Positions 11,398-22,383 of a stretch of DNA of 64,000 nt are shown here, piece by piece (the first letter of the stretch is position 1; each line of letters starts with the position of its first letter). The stretch is from Gloeophyllum trabeum ATCC 11539. Taxonomy: Eukaryota > Basidiomycota > Agaricomycetes > Gloeophyllales > Gloeophyllaceae. The stretch is taken from assembly GCF_000344685.1 (NCBI RefSeq), contig NW_006920412.1:1719384-1783383 (forward strand), in the 5' to 3' direction. A program made the translations under genes and the position numbers. The notes below the pieces were generated by a model, which was not told the DNA's origin, made no database searches, and was given only the letters and a program-made list of their open reading frames with translations.

Positions 11398-14103
11398 ATG
11401 ATAAAGTTATCAGTCCTGCACTTTAACGACGTTTATCGTGTTCGACCGCAGAAGGTCTCATCTTCAAGCGAGGAAGCCATCGATGTAACGCAGTTCTGTC
11501 AGCTAGTGGACGACATACGAGACCAATGGCCTAGAAGGGCAGATGGGGGCCGGGACGGACTCGTTCTCTTCTCCGGGGATGTGTTCTCCCCGTCGGTGGA
11601 GAGTTCAGTTACTAGAGGAAGCCACATGGTACGCAAAGAAGTTTGTGGCATATCGAGAGTCTGGCTCATGCCCTCCTCATTAGGTACCAGTCATAAACGA
11701 GATTCGGCCAGACATTGCGCTAACAGGTCCGCTGATAACACCACATATTGTTGCATTCACGAGTTTGATATCGGATATTTTTGCGACCGGCACAGGAAAT
11801 CATGATTTTGACTTTGGTAGGGATTGCCACGGACTCTTGGTTCTAGGCAACCTTCGCAGCTCACTGTGAACACGATACGCGCAGGTTATCCCCACCTGTG
11901 TAAATTGGTCGAGAAAACAAGTTTCGTGAGTGTGACATCCCCACCATGACCGTGTCCTTCTCAGTCCTACTCCTCAGCCTTGGCTTTTAAGCAATATAGT
12001 CGACACCGAGAGATCGAGAGTGCCAGACCACCTGAACGAATTCGTTGTGGTAGAGCGATCAGGCGTACGCATTGGGATAATCGGATTAATTGAGAAGTAT
12101 GTCCTTGGGAAACGCCCTCGAGTATGAAGCTTATGGAACAGGGAATGGATCGGCACTATCTCATCGTGGCCGCAGAACTTTCAATACAAAGACATGACGG
12201 AAGTAGGCATGTCTCTTTCCTGCCGCCTCCGAGATCCTGAAGGAGAATACAAATGTGATTTCATCATTGCTTTGACACATGCAAGGTACGTTGCACCAAT
12301 GGATCAACTCGACTGATCTTAACAAACTGATTGTAGAGTACCGAACGTGAGGAGCCATTGTACTCGGTTAAGGTGAAGGCTAATGTGGGGGAAATCGTAG
12401 GATATAGCGCTGGCTCACGACCTGCTAGCATTATCGCCATCGGGCCAAATGGATAAAACCATAAGTGACAAGCAAGGGGTCGACCTCATCTTAGGAGGGC
12501 ATGATCATCTGTACTATATCTCTCGCGGAGTAGACTCATGGGAGGGCTATGATCTTGAGCAGCACGTACTGGGGGCGGACGAAGATCGCGGTGATATATT
12601 GGTCGTGAAAAGCGGGACTGACTTCAGAGATTTGAGCGAGTTCGAACTTGAGTTGGTAGACACGCCTTCAGGCAGCGTCCGTCGCAAGGTGATCAGCAGC
12701 ATTAAAGGTGAGATCTATCGATCTCAAATGATTGGGGAGAGGAGCTGAACACCCACTTCGCAGGACGAAGGCACGGGCCACAGCCGGGCTCCAAGCCTTC
12801 CGCACGATTGACAGAGATCCTCTCGTCCGTCCTGTCCAAAGTTTCAGACAGTCTGAAGAGTCCGGTTTGCAGGGCAACTGCACCTATTGACACTCGGTCT
12901 CAGTTCATTCGGATATCAGAGGTTTGTCCTTGACCATCATTGTTGATCATGGAATGGAGAGCTGAGATATACACTGATATGAACCAGTCAGCTTCGGGCA
13001 ACTGGTTTGCAGACATTGTGCGGCATGCCTACGATGACGCGTTATGCCTCAAGGGTTACGGAGGCGCAGATGGTGCATTTATTTGCGCCGGAATGCTGCG
13101 TGGTGATAGTATTTATGGCCCAGGCGAGTAGCATAGGCCATCGCGCCCTTCGGCTGACGGTTAACTTTGTCATCCCAGGTATAATAACCCTGGGGGATAT
13201 CTTGGAAATTCTGCCGTTTGAGGATCCGCTAGTCGTGCTTGAGCTGGACGGTGAAGCCATCTGGGCAGCACTAGAAGCATCGTTGGAGACTTGGCCTGCC
13301 CAAGAAGGGTGAGTCCACTCCATTACAACATACTATTATAGACCGTGATAAATTCCAAACATAGACGGTTTCCCGTCATCTCTGGTTTTCGCGTTTCCTG
13401 GGATTCTCGTCGCCCTCCTGGGCAACGCGTATTAGGCGTATGGCTACTACAAGAGGAACCGCTATCCGAGGATCAATTTGTAAAACTTTCCAAAGGAGGA
13501 GACGTACATCGTCCAGTGGAAGAGATCACTATAGAACGGAGGAAAGGCGGTCGTCAATACAAGATACTAACACGAGAGTACATGGCGCAGGGTCATGACG
13601 GCTTTCTTCCTCTCAAAGGACATAAGTACCTCATAGATGACGAGAACGGACAAATGATGAGCACCGTTGTCCGCAAATACTTACTGGGTAAGCCTGAACG
13701 AAGCACCCGGACTGTTGCCTGTCTGCTTATCATTTGGTCAGGTTCTCAATTCGTCAATAAGATGATACGCCAGGGTAAGGAATCCGACGCGTATCACCTA
13801 CACTCGGATACTGGACGGATTGTCCGCAGAGAGAAGGCGCGAAAGGAGGAATCCAGCGGCAGGTCCAGAGCAGCGCACAACTGGCAGCACCTAGCGGACC
13901 TCGTCACGCACCGGTCTCGATCTAGAGAACATTACAAGAACCAGATCGGCATCTCCTCGAGGGAGCATATGAGTGAAGTCGACTGTTTCAATAATGAAAC
14001 ACTCAGAAGCTTGGATGGATCGGAAGACGATGGCGCGCAAGGGGACCTTCTGGTTGTACATCCTGAGGTTGACGGGCGACTTAAGGACGTTGGAAGAGGA
14101 TAA
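11398..14103 (+). CDS. 5'-nucleotidase/UshA-type metallophosphatase
   Basis: Two-domain phosphohydrolase acting on nucleotides or related phosphate esters with a dinuclear metal centre. The start MIKLSVLHFNDVYRV places the first metal motif (HFNDVY) right at the N-terminus with no signal peptide, so it is probably cytosolic. Further motifs are LFSGDVFSPS, ALTGNHDFDFG, IIALTHAR and LILGGHDHLYY, covering the D, D-H, N-H-D, H and GH-H ligands of calcineurin-like enzymes. The C-terminal 5'-nucleotidase domain shows GNWFADIVRHAY, FICAGMLRGDSIYGPG and ITLGDILEILPFEDP. There are about 12 introns; intron 13124-13178 begins with GC instead of GT. The last about 100 residues are charged and disordered. 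Substrate cannot be read from sequence. Confidence 0.82.
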
Positions 14104-14440
14104 ATCGCATACGCGTTGTCATACTCACAGATGACGGTCATATTCGATGCTAGACCGAAAGTGGATGGTCATGCAAACTTTGCACTGAGAGAATGGCTAG
14201 AGCGGGAGAGTCGGTCCATTACTACACAGGCTTAGCAACAGAAATATAGACGGAATCTGTTTCTAGTATCATATTCAGTGTAGCGTGTAATCCTCCGCAT
14301 AGGACATGCGCGGTTGATCTGGGCTTAGCGTCGCTGGCCATGAAGGGTCTGCATTCAAGATCTGGCTCAAGGTGTAAACACGTCAGCCAAGGGGTATACG
14401 CGTCTCAGTTACTCACTGGCTGTATACGTGCCGTAATCGT
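14104..14440. other. Convergent intergenic region
   Basis: About 340 bp between the 3' ends of the nucleotidase gene and the small membrane-protein gene. Nothing recognisable is seen; it should hold both 3' UTRs. Confidence 0.6.
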
Positions 14441-15126
14441 CTATGCCGATGTAGGCGCCTCTGGAACCACGATTGGGGGGGGCGGGTCTCCAGACAGATT
14501 TCTTCCGTAATGTGCCAAGACACCTACTGAAGAGCCCAAACCCGCACCGCCGAGTACAACTGACATCGAAAGGGGCATCCCTTACCTCAGTCCATACCGG
14601 AATATAAGTTCCCGGACTCACGATGAACTGCTCTTGCACGCTTCCAGAACAGAGCTGGAGTTAACACAGCGAACAGAATGGCTCCGATGGTGGAATGGTC
14701 ATCAGCCCTTAATGAATCAGTCTTGAAAATAAGCAATTCCATTGAGTAAGGTATCGCCAGCAAGAATAGAGATGCTAAACACATTATATGCGGCAATGAT
14801 TCTCCGACGGCGGAGACTCTCCTCGCTCGAATTCGAGGCTCGTACGTATTCGACCGCTCCACCACTTGCCGTACCTAAGTGAGTTGGTCCATGCGCTTCT
14901 TTCCTAAGAAAAGTTCAGCAGACACACCTATTGCTCCGCCTATCCACGTTGCGCGCAGAAACCGATTGACGGAGAAATGGGCTCTTCCTCGTTTATAAAG
15001 GACAGTAGCGGCGTAGACGGGAGGGGTCAAGAGGGAGAAGAGTTGATAACCTTTGGTCATAGACCGTCGCACAAGCACTTCTGTGTCGACCGCTCTCGCA
15101 GCGGCGAGCTCCCCGGGAGATGTCAT
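14441..15126 (-). CDS. Unrecognised small membrane protein, 169 residues
   Basis: Exons 14928-15126, 14783-14874, 14622-14721 and 14441-14559 sum to 510 nt in frame. I do not recognise the family. The N-terminus is MTSPGELAAARAVDTEVLVR, then a hydrophobic stretch LFSLLTPPVYAATVLY, a Gly-rich segment TWIGGAIGTASGGAVEYV, a basic patch SLRRRRIIAAYN, a helix STIGAILFAVLTPALFW, and a final Gly-rich helix VLGGAGLGSSVGVLAHYGR, ending in a Pro-rich tail. Alternating Gly-rich membrane helices with basic loops recall small inner-mitochondrial-membrane proteins, but that is inference. It shares a 196-bp divergent promoter with the acidic protein gene. Without splicing the first exon reads into a TAG; the intron 14875-14927 removes it. 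Confidence 0.7.
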
Positions 15127-15322
15127 GGTTAGAGTTAGACTCACGAGCTTGGTGGCGTGGGCTGGCCAGTGGCCACAACTCTATGCACGCGTCTTGCTCA
15201 TCCGCCTGCCCTAAACTCACTGGCATTGGAGACGCGTAGCGCATGTGAGTGGCCGAAACATCTTCGTCACTCCCAAGCTCTTCTAGGTCGCCGTCACTCG
15301 CGTCGCTGAGGTCTCCTGTGCG
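15127..15322. promoter_or_regulatory. Divergent promoter with two ACGCGT motifs
   Basis: Only 196 bp separate two oppositely directed start codons. ACGCGT occurs at 15187-15192 and 15232-15237, matching the MluI cell-cycle box bound by MBF-type factors in yeasts. Use in this fungus is inference. Confidence 0.45.
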
Positions 15323-18319
15323 ATGTCTACTGTTACAATGACGGAGACGTATGATACGCAGATGATGGACTACTCGGGCGACATTGACATGCAAATGCAG
15401 GGCTCTTCTGACACCTGGTTCAACAATGATAGCAGCATGGCGGAGGATGGCTCAATGGACGAATCTGCTCAGGTCGATATTGGAGATGTCGAGATTGAGA
15501 TGGAGGCAGATGCTGGTGAGAATGTCGAGTTCGAAATGATTGACGACGTAGAGAACGTCGCGGCGCCGGATGGCGGCTTAGTGGATGTCGAGGTTTACGA
15601 CGTCTCCCGAGTACACTCGCCGGCTCCCATGGCACCAGACCTCCCCGATGCAATATTTCACGATGCAAATGTTGAAGAACCGTCCGGGATGTTCGGGGAA
15701 AATCCGACCGTTCCTTCCACGATGTCGCTAGCTGACAATCAGGACACGAATAGCACTGTGAATTGCCGACGGTCCTCGCAAGACCCTCGCCTATCCCCGC
15801 AGGCTGAAGGCGCGTCCCCCTCGCTAGTACAAAAGCCTCAAGATGCGCCGGGCTCTGCTGTATCGCAGTTGGAAATACTTTCAGCAGCAGAGAATCTGGG
15901 CGGAAGCATCTCCTCGTCCATTGCGGCGTCCACAGCGCACGACGCACACGGAGATGCCGTCGACGCTCATGAAGCTCGTGTTGCATCTGCAGACGATCCT
16001 CATAATGGCGTCGAAGCATCCAAGGTGGACCCGAACCCAGCAACAGTGGAGATTGTCGCATCCCCTGAGGAGACTTCCCCCCAAAACGTACCTCAGGAAC
16101 AGGCAGAGGTCGCAGCGGAACTCGAGGCACATGCGCGTGACCGTGAAAGTGTAGACCCATTACTTCGGGCAAGCTCGGTCTCGGCACTACCTAGCGATCT
16201 ACGCGAAACCACAGAGTCTGCTGACGGACCTTCCTTATCCTCTGCGGTCAATCCGCAAGATGTAGAGGAAGCGTCTGTCGTTCCGCAGGATGAATCTTCT
16301 GACATGGAGACTCATGCAGACATAACTGAACCACCGGCCGCGACAGGGGACTACGAAGCATCCAGGGCTGGACAGGATGATCCTCATCAGATATCTGAAG
16401 GAGTATACATTGACCCGCCTCCTGCTGTCCTCCTCGCTTTACCAGCGGGTTCCACGCCGTCAGAATGCTGCCTTTTCAATCAACCGTCCAGTTCGTCTGG
16501 GACTTCGAGCCCCGCCGAAGAGCATGACAGCGCGCCTGCTGATTATCTCTTGTTTTTGCACCAACGCCCGGTACTGTATTATGAGCCGTTGAGCGACGTC
16601 TTTGATGCTTTGAGGCGAGAGGAGCATTTGACATCCATCCCAGAGTTGATGACTGGCGAGTTGAGTCTTGATGCATATGACCTGCAACTTGTGATTTCAG
16701 AGGTAAGGCACCCCATGTCATCAATAGGTCCGTATCATTTACAGATGTCTTTCTCCAGGACAATGTCTTCGCTCGAGAGATCAGTTTACATGACCTCAAC
16801 GCGCTGCATGATGGGTTTGGTCTTGCAGGCCCTCTACGTCTTCGATTGTCTTTCAGCGCGCCCAGGTTTATATTGCGATATCACGAACTTCGCGAACAGC
16901 TAGGGCGCTTGAACATTGAAGAAAGCGCACAACCTGCCAGTGAAGATAGTACGTAGTGATTATCATCCACAATATTCTGGTTGCTGATGCGGCCGTATCG
17001 ATGTCCAGCCACTGACGGACTTCCGAACGCCCCCGTCACCCATCAGCAGGTAGACGAACCGCATAGTCTGGAACAGAACGATCCCGAAGACCCCGCGTTA
17101 CAAGAACATAAAGGAAACGAAGAACCATTCACATTCCATCAGGCTTCCGGGTCGGGAGAGACACACGAGGACCAATATTTGGACGAGACACCGCAAGATC
17201 GAGAGGGAACTACAGGTATTGCTGCTTGCCTCTGCTGTTAGCTCTGTGAGATTGACGACGCTTTAGGAAAGACGACCACGGAAGGTAACTTCGCGGGGGG
17301 CGATGCTCTGCAAGCTTCCAGTGACCCCACGACGCTTTTGGAAGATCAGACCTACCAAGAGGAGCAAACGGATTCAGTCTCTAGTGCTACATTGGATGCA
17401 GACGCTATTCACGACGATCCCGATGCCGAAGAGGACGAAGAACTTGGTGGTGACTATGGTGCTTATGAGGAGTACGCAAATGCTAATGAGGATGACGATG
17501 AGAGGTTCGGTGAAGCGTTACCGGAGGAACTTGGAGGTACGGTTGACGTGGACGACGGCTTACCACCTGAGTATCACTCTTCCACACTTATCGAGCCTGG
17601 TGACGTGGTCGAAGGCGGCGAAGAGCCTTCTCTTCAGGGCAATGGGCCTCAGTCTCTGCTGCATAACCAAGAAACTTCAGGACATGGGGAGGAGGAAGTA
17701 CCAGATGTTTCTGGGGAACTAGAGGGCGAGGATTTTGACGCTGGTCAAGATAACGAGACGTCCACGCATAGCAGTACGTGTCTGACATGCTCCGCTAGGT
17801 GAGATGGTACTGACCTACTTTCCAGATGAGCCACTTTCTGAAGATAAATCCAGATCCGCTTACCCTTCCGATCGAGACGACCTGGTTGATCCGACAGAAG
17901 ATCCTGTTGTAGTCACCTACACTGAAGAACCCCCAGGTATGTGCGGCACCGTTTCCTGGGACTTGCCCGTAGTTTATAATGTTGTTCGTACCTAGATGTT
18001 CCTGAGTATCCTGAGAACGAAGAGCATCAAGATGTTGAGCGGGAGGAAGCAGCCAACGAGGATGACGAAACACAGTGGAATGAAGACCTGAGCGATACTG
18101 ATGCGACATGGGACGCTGACCCAGACTCTGGTCCCCTGGAAGACGACCATGTAGTCTCTCACAAGCATTCCAAAAGAAGCTTTGACGAGTTGGAAGATGA
18201 CTTCTCTGATGATGATGAGCAGTCTCCGACGTCCTCGCCCGGTCAGTCCCCCTGTTTCGATGGTCGTGGACATTATACTGACTATCGAGATAGAATCCAA
18301 GCGAGCACGTAAAGAGTAG
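15323..18319 (+). CDS. Long acidic, low-complexity protein of unknown function with one conserved-looking island
   Basis: The start is MSTVTMTETYDTQMMDYSGD. The first exon is open for about 1.4 kb and rich in Asp, Glu, Ser, Ala and Pro, without repeats or membrane segments. Near 16600-16920 the composition changes to an ordered segment: DYLLFLHQRPVLYYEPLSDV, then SEDNVFAREISLHDLNALHD, GFGLAGPLRLRLSFSAPRFI and RYHELREQLGRLN. After that the protein is again very acidic (DDPDAEEDEELGG, NEDDDERFGEALPEELGG). The last exon ends ESKRARKE, a possible nuclear localisation signal. Introns start at 16701, about 16950, 17215, 17774, 17938 and 18241. The island suggests a folded domain inside a disordered nuclear protein. 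I cannot name the family. Confidence 0.75.
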
Positions 18320-18953
18320 GGTTTGCGGCCACGCCGTTATATGCCCGAAGCTGTGTTCTTTCAGCCGTTTTGTGCAAGTTCCTCCAAGATCGTGCTCCCC
18401 CCACAACGACCTACCGGCACAGTATGAAGGACAGCCGACGCGTTTGACATGTCTTACCATCTGATACCGCGTGGTCAAGCATTTCGCAGTATTTTACGAC
18501 TGAGCATCAAGACATTTGCGAAGGCTAAGTAATTTCTTCTCGGTTCCGCAGGTTTACATTCTATTCCCCTTACCATGTGCACAACCTCCTTGTATGGGCT
18601 GTATCTCACTTGCATCTTGTTACTCACGTTTATAGGCCCTGAACGTCCTGAAGATCTGCAAGAGCATCGTGGGGGGAAGGGAACGAACCGTTTCACTGTA
18701 GAAAATATTTAATACCATACAATAACCCTGGCCCGGAGTCTCCGAACAGCTGGTGGAAATTGTCTTACATTATCGCTCGTCCAATATACACCACTCTGTA
18801 TTGCATTACTTGGATGTCTATGTGTAGTCTATCCAGACCTCCTGATTTAAGAAAATTGGATAGTACAAGAAATGGGTCTTGATTGAACTCGGACCAGAAT
18901 ACCTGCGTTAAATTAACTAAACTGCTTCTGTCGAGCTCCCGCTCCCGCTTACT
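18320..18953. other. Intergenic region upstream of RPC82
   Basis: About 630 bp without a supported gene. The part from about 18700 is AT-richer and probably contains the RPC82 promoter. Confidence 0.6.
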
Positions 18954-21121
18954 ATGGCGGACGTTAATACCGCTCGTCTATGCACAGAGATCGTTGAGTC
19001 TCATTTCGGCCCTCTAACGGCGGTATGTGCTCTCCTGCAGCACGAGAGAATGGATGATTAACTCACTTTGGGTTAGAAAGTTGCATCTATCCTTCTCACA
19101 AGGGGCAGGTTGGGACTAGCCCAACTGGTGCGCTTCTCTGGTTTAAAGCCTCGAACAATTCGAGCATGCATAATTGTCCTGGTGCAGCACAATGTCCTCT
19201 GGCATGCTCATACCGAGGAGGAAGGAGAAGTGGTGGAGTTTAACATCCAGGAATGTTTGATTAGACTGAGATTTGGGAGATTTGTCTGGCAAACAGAAGT
19301 CCTTTTCGGCAAAGAGGTATGTTCACCTCGACTCAATTCACTCGCTGGTCTTTTACTTTTGTAGGCCGCAGCTGTGATACAGCTGCTGCTAGATCATGGT
19401 AAACTTCGGCGCCCCGAAATTATATCACGGTTATCAACTGCAGACCCCAAAAGTACTAGTAACCTATAAAATCGTACGCTATGGTCGGCATTCTAACACA
19501 CACCGTTCAGGCTCCATGTCGTATTCACAAGCACTACATAAGCTCCTCTCTGGCTCGTACATCAAGCCCTCCACACTTTTATCCCATCAGTCTCCCCGCG
19601 ACAAAAGAATCAAATACGAGGCTGAAGAGCGGGGAAAGCTGGTTGGCCTGCCAACTGCGAAGCAGCTCCGAGAGGCTAAGGAGGCGGCCACCGCGCGCCT
19701 AAAACGTGAGGAGGAAGAAGCGGAAAGAGTGGGCCTGGTGAGTCAGGTTCTAATTCTCGGATGAAATGATAATAGTGTAATGTTTAGTTTGTATAGAAAC
19801 GAAAAGCGGCGGACCAGTTGAATCAGAGAAGTTCGTCAAAGGTATACCGTACATATTGTTTCTGACTTTTCGCATGCTGAGTCGCGAGTAGCGCAAGATT
19901 ATCGAGGAGGACGAGGTAGATGTGGGTTACTCACGTCGTACATACGCTGTTGGCTGTGCTCATTTAGGACTCGTATTTAGGACGACGTCTACTTCCGTGT
20001 CAACTACGACAGGTACAACGTGCATATTCGAAATAAGGTGTGCATAGACTTTCGCTCGTATCTATGTGCCGGTATGGTGACGTTGGAGCGGGCAGCTCAT
20101 CGAATCAGCCGTCCGGGAACGGTACAATGATGCAGCCGCATCTGTTATGCGAGCTGTACTGAAGACGACAGAAGGAAAGCAAGTCGACGTAGCTGAGCCT
20201 CGATCTGGTATGTTCCTGCCTCTTCTCTAACTCAGTGATCAGTCTAAACCGTCAATAGATCCGGTCTCCCTAGCCAGTATTGCGGAACATATACTAGACG
20301 AGGCAGAATTGTCTTCTGGCTTGATCCTCCCATCGTCACATAAAAAGCCCTCCGATATCGCTCTTATGAAAGATTATCTTGGTATGTTAGCGTGCGCGGA
20401 CAATCCGACACCGGCGGGGCGTTCGGCCTCTTTCGTTTCGTTTGGAGGTTCCAAGGTCCAGGTGGAATTTGAGATCGTCGGTAGAAGGCTACGAAGAAGG
20501 GTTCTTGAGGCCGTTACTAGAGAACGTCACGGCGACGACGCTGTACGGATAGTGCGCCTACTTCTGGATAGAGGTAAGATGGATGAGAAACAGGTAGGAG
20601 TCGTTTGACACTCCCTTGGGTAGTGGTTCTGAGAGTCACCTCACAGATATCAAAAGTCGCCATGATGGCTCCCAAAGACGTCCGACCCCTTTTGTCGGCT
20701 CTGTCGGCGGACTCTCTAGTAAGTCTGCAGGAGGTCCCACGCAGCGCCGATCGAAATCCGACGAGGACGTTTTACCTCTGGTGCGTTGGTTTGACGTCTA
20801 GTAATAGCCTATCTAATACGCTCCAGGTATGTGGACCTCACAAAAGCTTATACGATGTTATTGGGCTTTCTGTACAAGTCCATATACAATATTGGCGCAC
20901 GAAGACATGCAGAGGCACAAGAACCCAGCGTGAAAGCGGTGCTGGATAAGCGAGAACGAAGTGATGTTATGCAAGATGAGCGACTTCTCACAAGAGTTGA
21001 GAGAGAGATAATACAGGAATGGGAATCTAGAAGAGATAAGCTGACGGTGTTAGAGATGCGAGTCGAAGAGGCAGTATTTATTATTAGGGACCTAGGGATC
21101 CTAGGAATTGAAGACGAATGA
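18954..21121 (+). CDS. RPC82: DNA-directed RNA polymerase III subunit RPC3/Rpc82
   Basis: Subunit of the Pol III initiation sub-complex (C82/C34/C31) in the nucleus. The N-terminal winged helix reads TARLCTEIVESHFGPLTAKV, then ASILLTRGRLGLAQLVRFSG and LKPRTIRACIIVLVQHNVLW, typical of RPC82. After exon 3 come SYSQALHKLLSGSYIKPSTL and a charged linker. A very short exon of about 24 nt encodes RKIIEEDE, and the next exon encodes YFRVNYDRYNVHIRNK, a well conserved RPC82 string. Later helices include VRIVRLLLDRGKMDEKQIS, KDVRPLLSALSADSLVSLQE and RTFYLWYVDLTKAY. The C-terminus ends with a coiled region to GIEDE. About ten introns, all GT-AG. It converges on the metallophosphoesterase gene, with 75 bp between stop codons. 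Confidence 0.9.
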
Positions 21122-21196
21122 TTAACATATTTCATTGTCATCCCAGCCGCGTGGACACGAGAGCAGATATTCCGTCACATTGTGCTAGGTGTGAGT

Positions 21197-22259
21197 TTAC
21201 TTCATATCGACGATGATTGCTTTTCCTCCCGACGCTACCGCAGCGTTAACAGACACGCGACCTGTCGTAGTCGGGTCTTTCGCGACAACAGCCCCATGGG
21301 CTTCATGAATATGTCCGAAGACGTGTAATCTACACGCAGGCAGGGTCTTTATTCTCGCGGCTAAGCGGGGACAGCCAGCATGCTTGCCCTTGCGCGTCCG
21401 GTCCAAGACCCGGTATGGCGGCGTGTGGGTGAGCAAGATGTCAGTGTTAGAGGGTATACGAGCATAGATGTCTGGAACAAAGTGGTTCCAAGGGATGTGA
21501 AGCCTTCGCTGGAGAATATATAATTCACGTACCGTCCGCCTGCCGGACAGTTTCATACTGGAACGCACCAACTGCATACAGTGGAGCAGCCTAGCATGCA
21601 GGCGTCAGTAGTACGCCCATAACCTGGGTCCGAGATTCTTACGCACTGGACTGCCGTACACCTTCCACCGCTTTCCACTGCTCGTGGCGAATTCGAAGAA
21701 CTCATGTTGCAAGTAGCGTATCCCAGCTTCACTCACGGGAGTGCTTCGGATCAGTAACTGAGCGGCTTCCACGTCCTGCAGACGATTCATCATGGACACA
21801 AGGCGCCTTGAAGACACGATGGCCGCTCACCTGTTTCATTTCCTGCGTCCAGCCTTCATCTAAGCAAAGCTGATCTAATCTCAGAGGTTCGGATGTGAAT
21901 GCAGGATTACGAGCGCACGTCGTGATTCCCGGCAATGATTCTGTTGGAACTTGGGTCAGATTTCTTCCCCAAGGGTGACACAACCTCAACTACTGCGAGA
22001 GTGTTCACATCTTCAGTGGATGGGGCATTTCCTTCAGCCAGTTCAGAGTAGTATTCAGGTCTGAGAGCGAGCCATAGCGGCACAAGTCTCCGGCATGGAG
22101 AAGGACGTCTCCAGGAGGAACAGGATATCTAGTACGGGAATGGGTGTCGGAGATACAGACAAACCGCGTCCAGAATGAACCAGGGTGAGGAAGGTGCTCG
22201 TCGTATTCAGTATAGACTCTAAGCGATTCAGCAAACGCAGTAGCCTCCGACGAGGTCAT
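21197..22259 (-). CDS. Calcineurin-like metallophosphoesterase (MPPED type), 252 residues
   Basis: Small single-domain phosphoesterase. Six exons (22009-22259, 21919-21940, 21831-21869, 21643-21775, 21533-21571, 21197-21471) sum to 759 nt. All metal motifs are visible: RFVCISDTHS (D and H), DVLLHAGDLC (D), IAGNHD (N-H-D, split over a 22-nt exon), DILLTHTPPYRVLD (H) and RLHVFGHIHEAHG (GHIH). The family string KVYGSPVLGAFQYE is restored only when the intron with the strong donor GTAAGA at 21642 is used. Length matches MPPED1/2-like proteins, whose natural substrates are poorly known; cyclic nucleotide phosphodiesterase activity is described for some. It is divergent from SPT16 with 124 bp between start codons. 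Confidence 0.85.
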
Positions 22260-22383
22260 GGTAAAGGCGATTTCAAGCTCCGACGCATCCGCATCGTGAG
22301 CGCGTCGTGCATTTCGGTGCCGCCACAGACGCGCAGAGCACCTTGCCCTCCGACCACCACCTTTCCCTTCTCTTCCCCTTCAG
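22260..22383. promoter_or_regulatory. Divergent promoter of the metallophosphoesterase gene and SPT16
   Basis: 124 bp between two opposing ATG codons, with a pyrimidine-rich run (about 22345-22380) just before SPT16. No specific motif is claimed. Confidence 0.5.

Noticed and set aside
14875..14890. In-frame TAG in the small membrane-protein gene (possible pseudogene or readthrough)
   Set aside because: The stop lies in a 53-bp GT-AG intron; the spliced frame is open to the normal end.
15420..16187. A 255-codon minus-strand open frame opposite the acidic protein
   Set aside because: It mirrors the Asp/Glu/Ser-rich coding strand and reads as Arg/His/Pro-rich noise without motifs.
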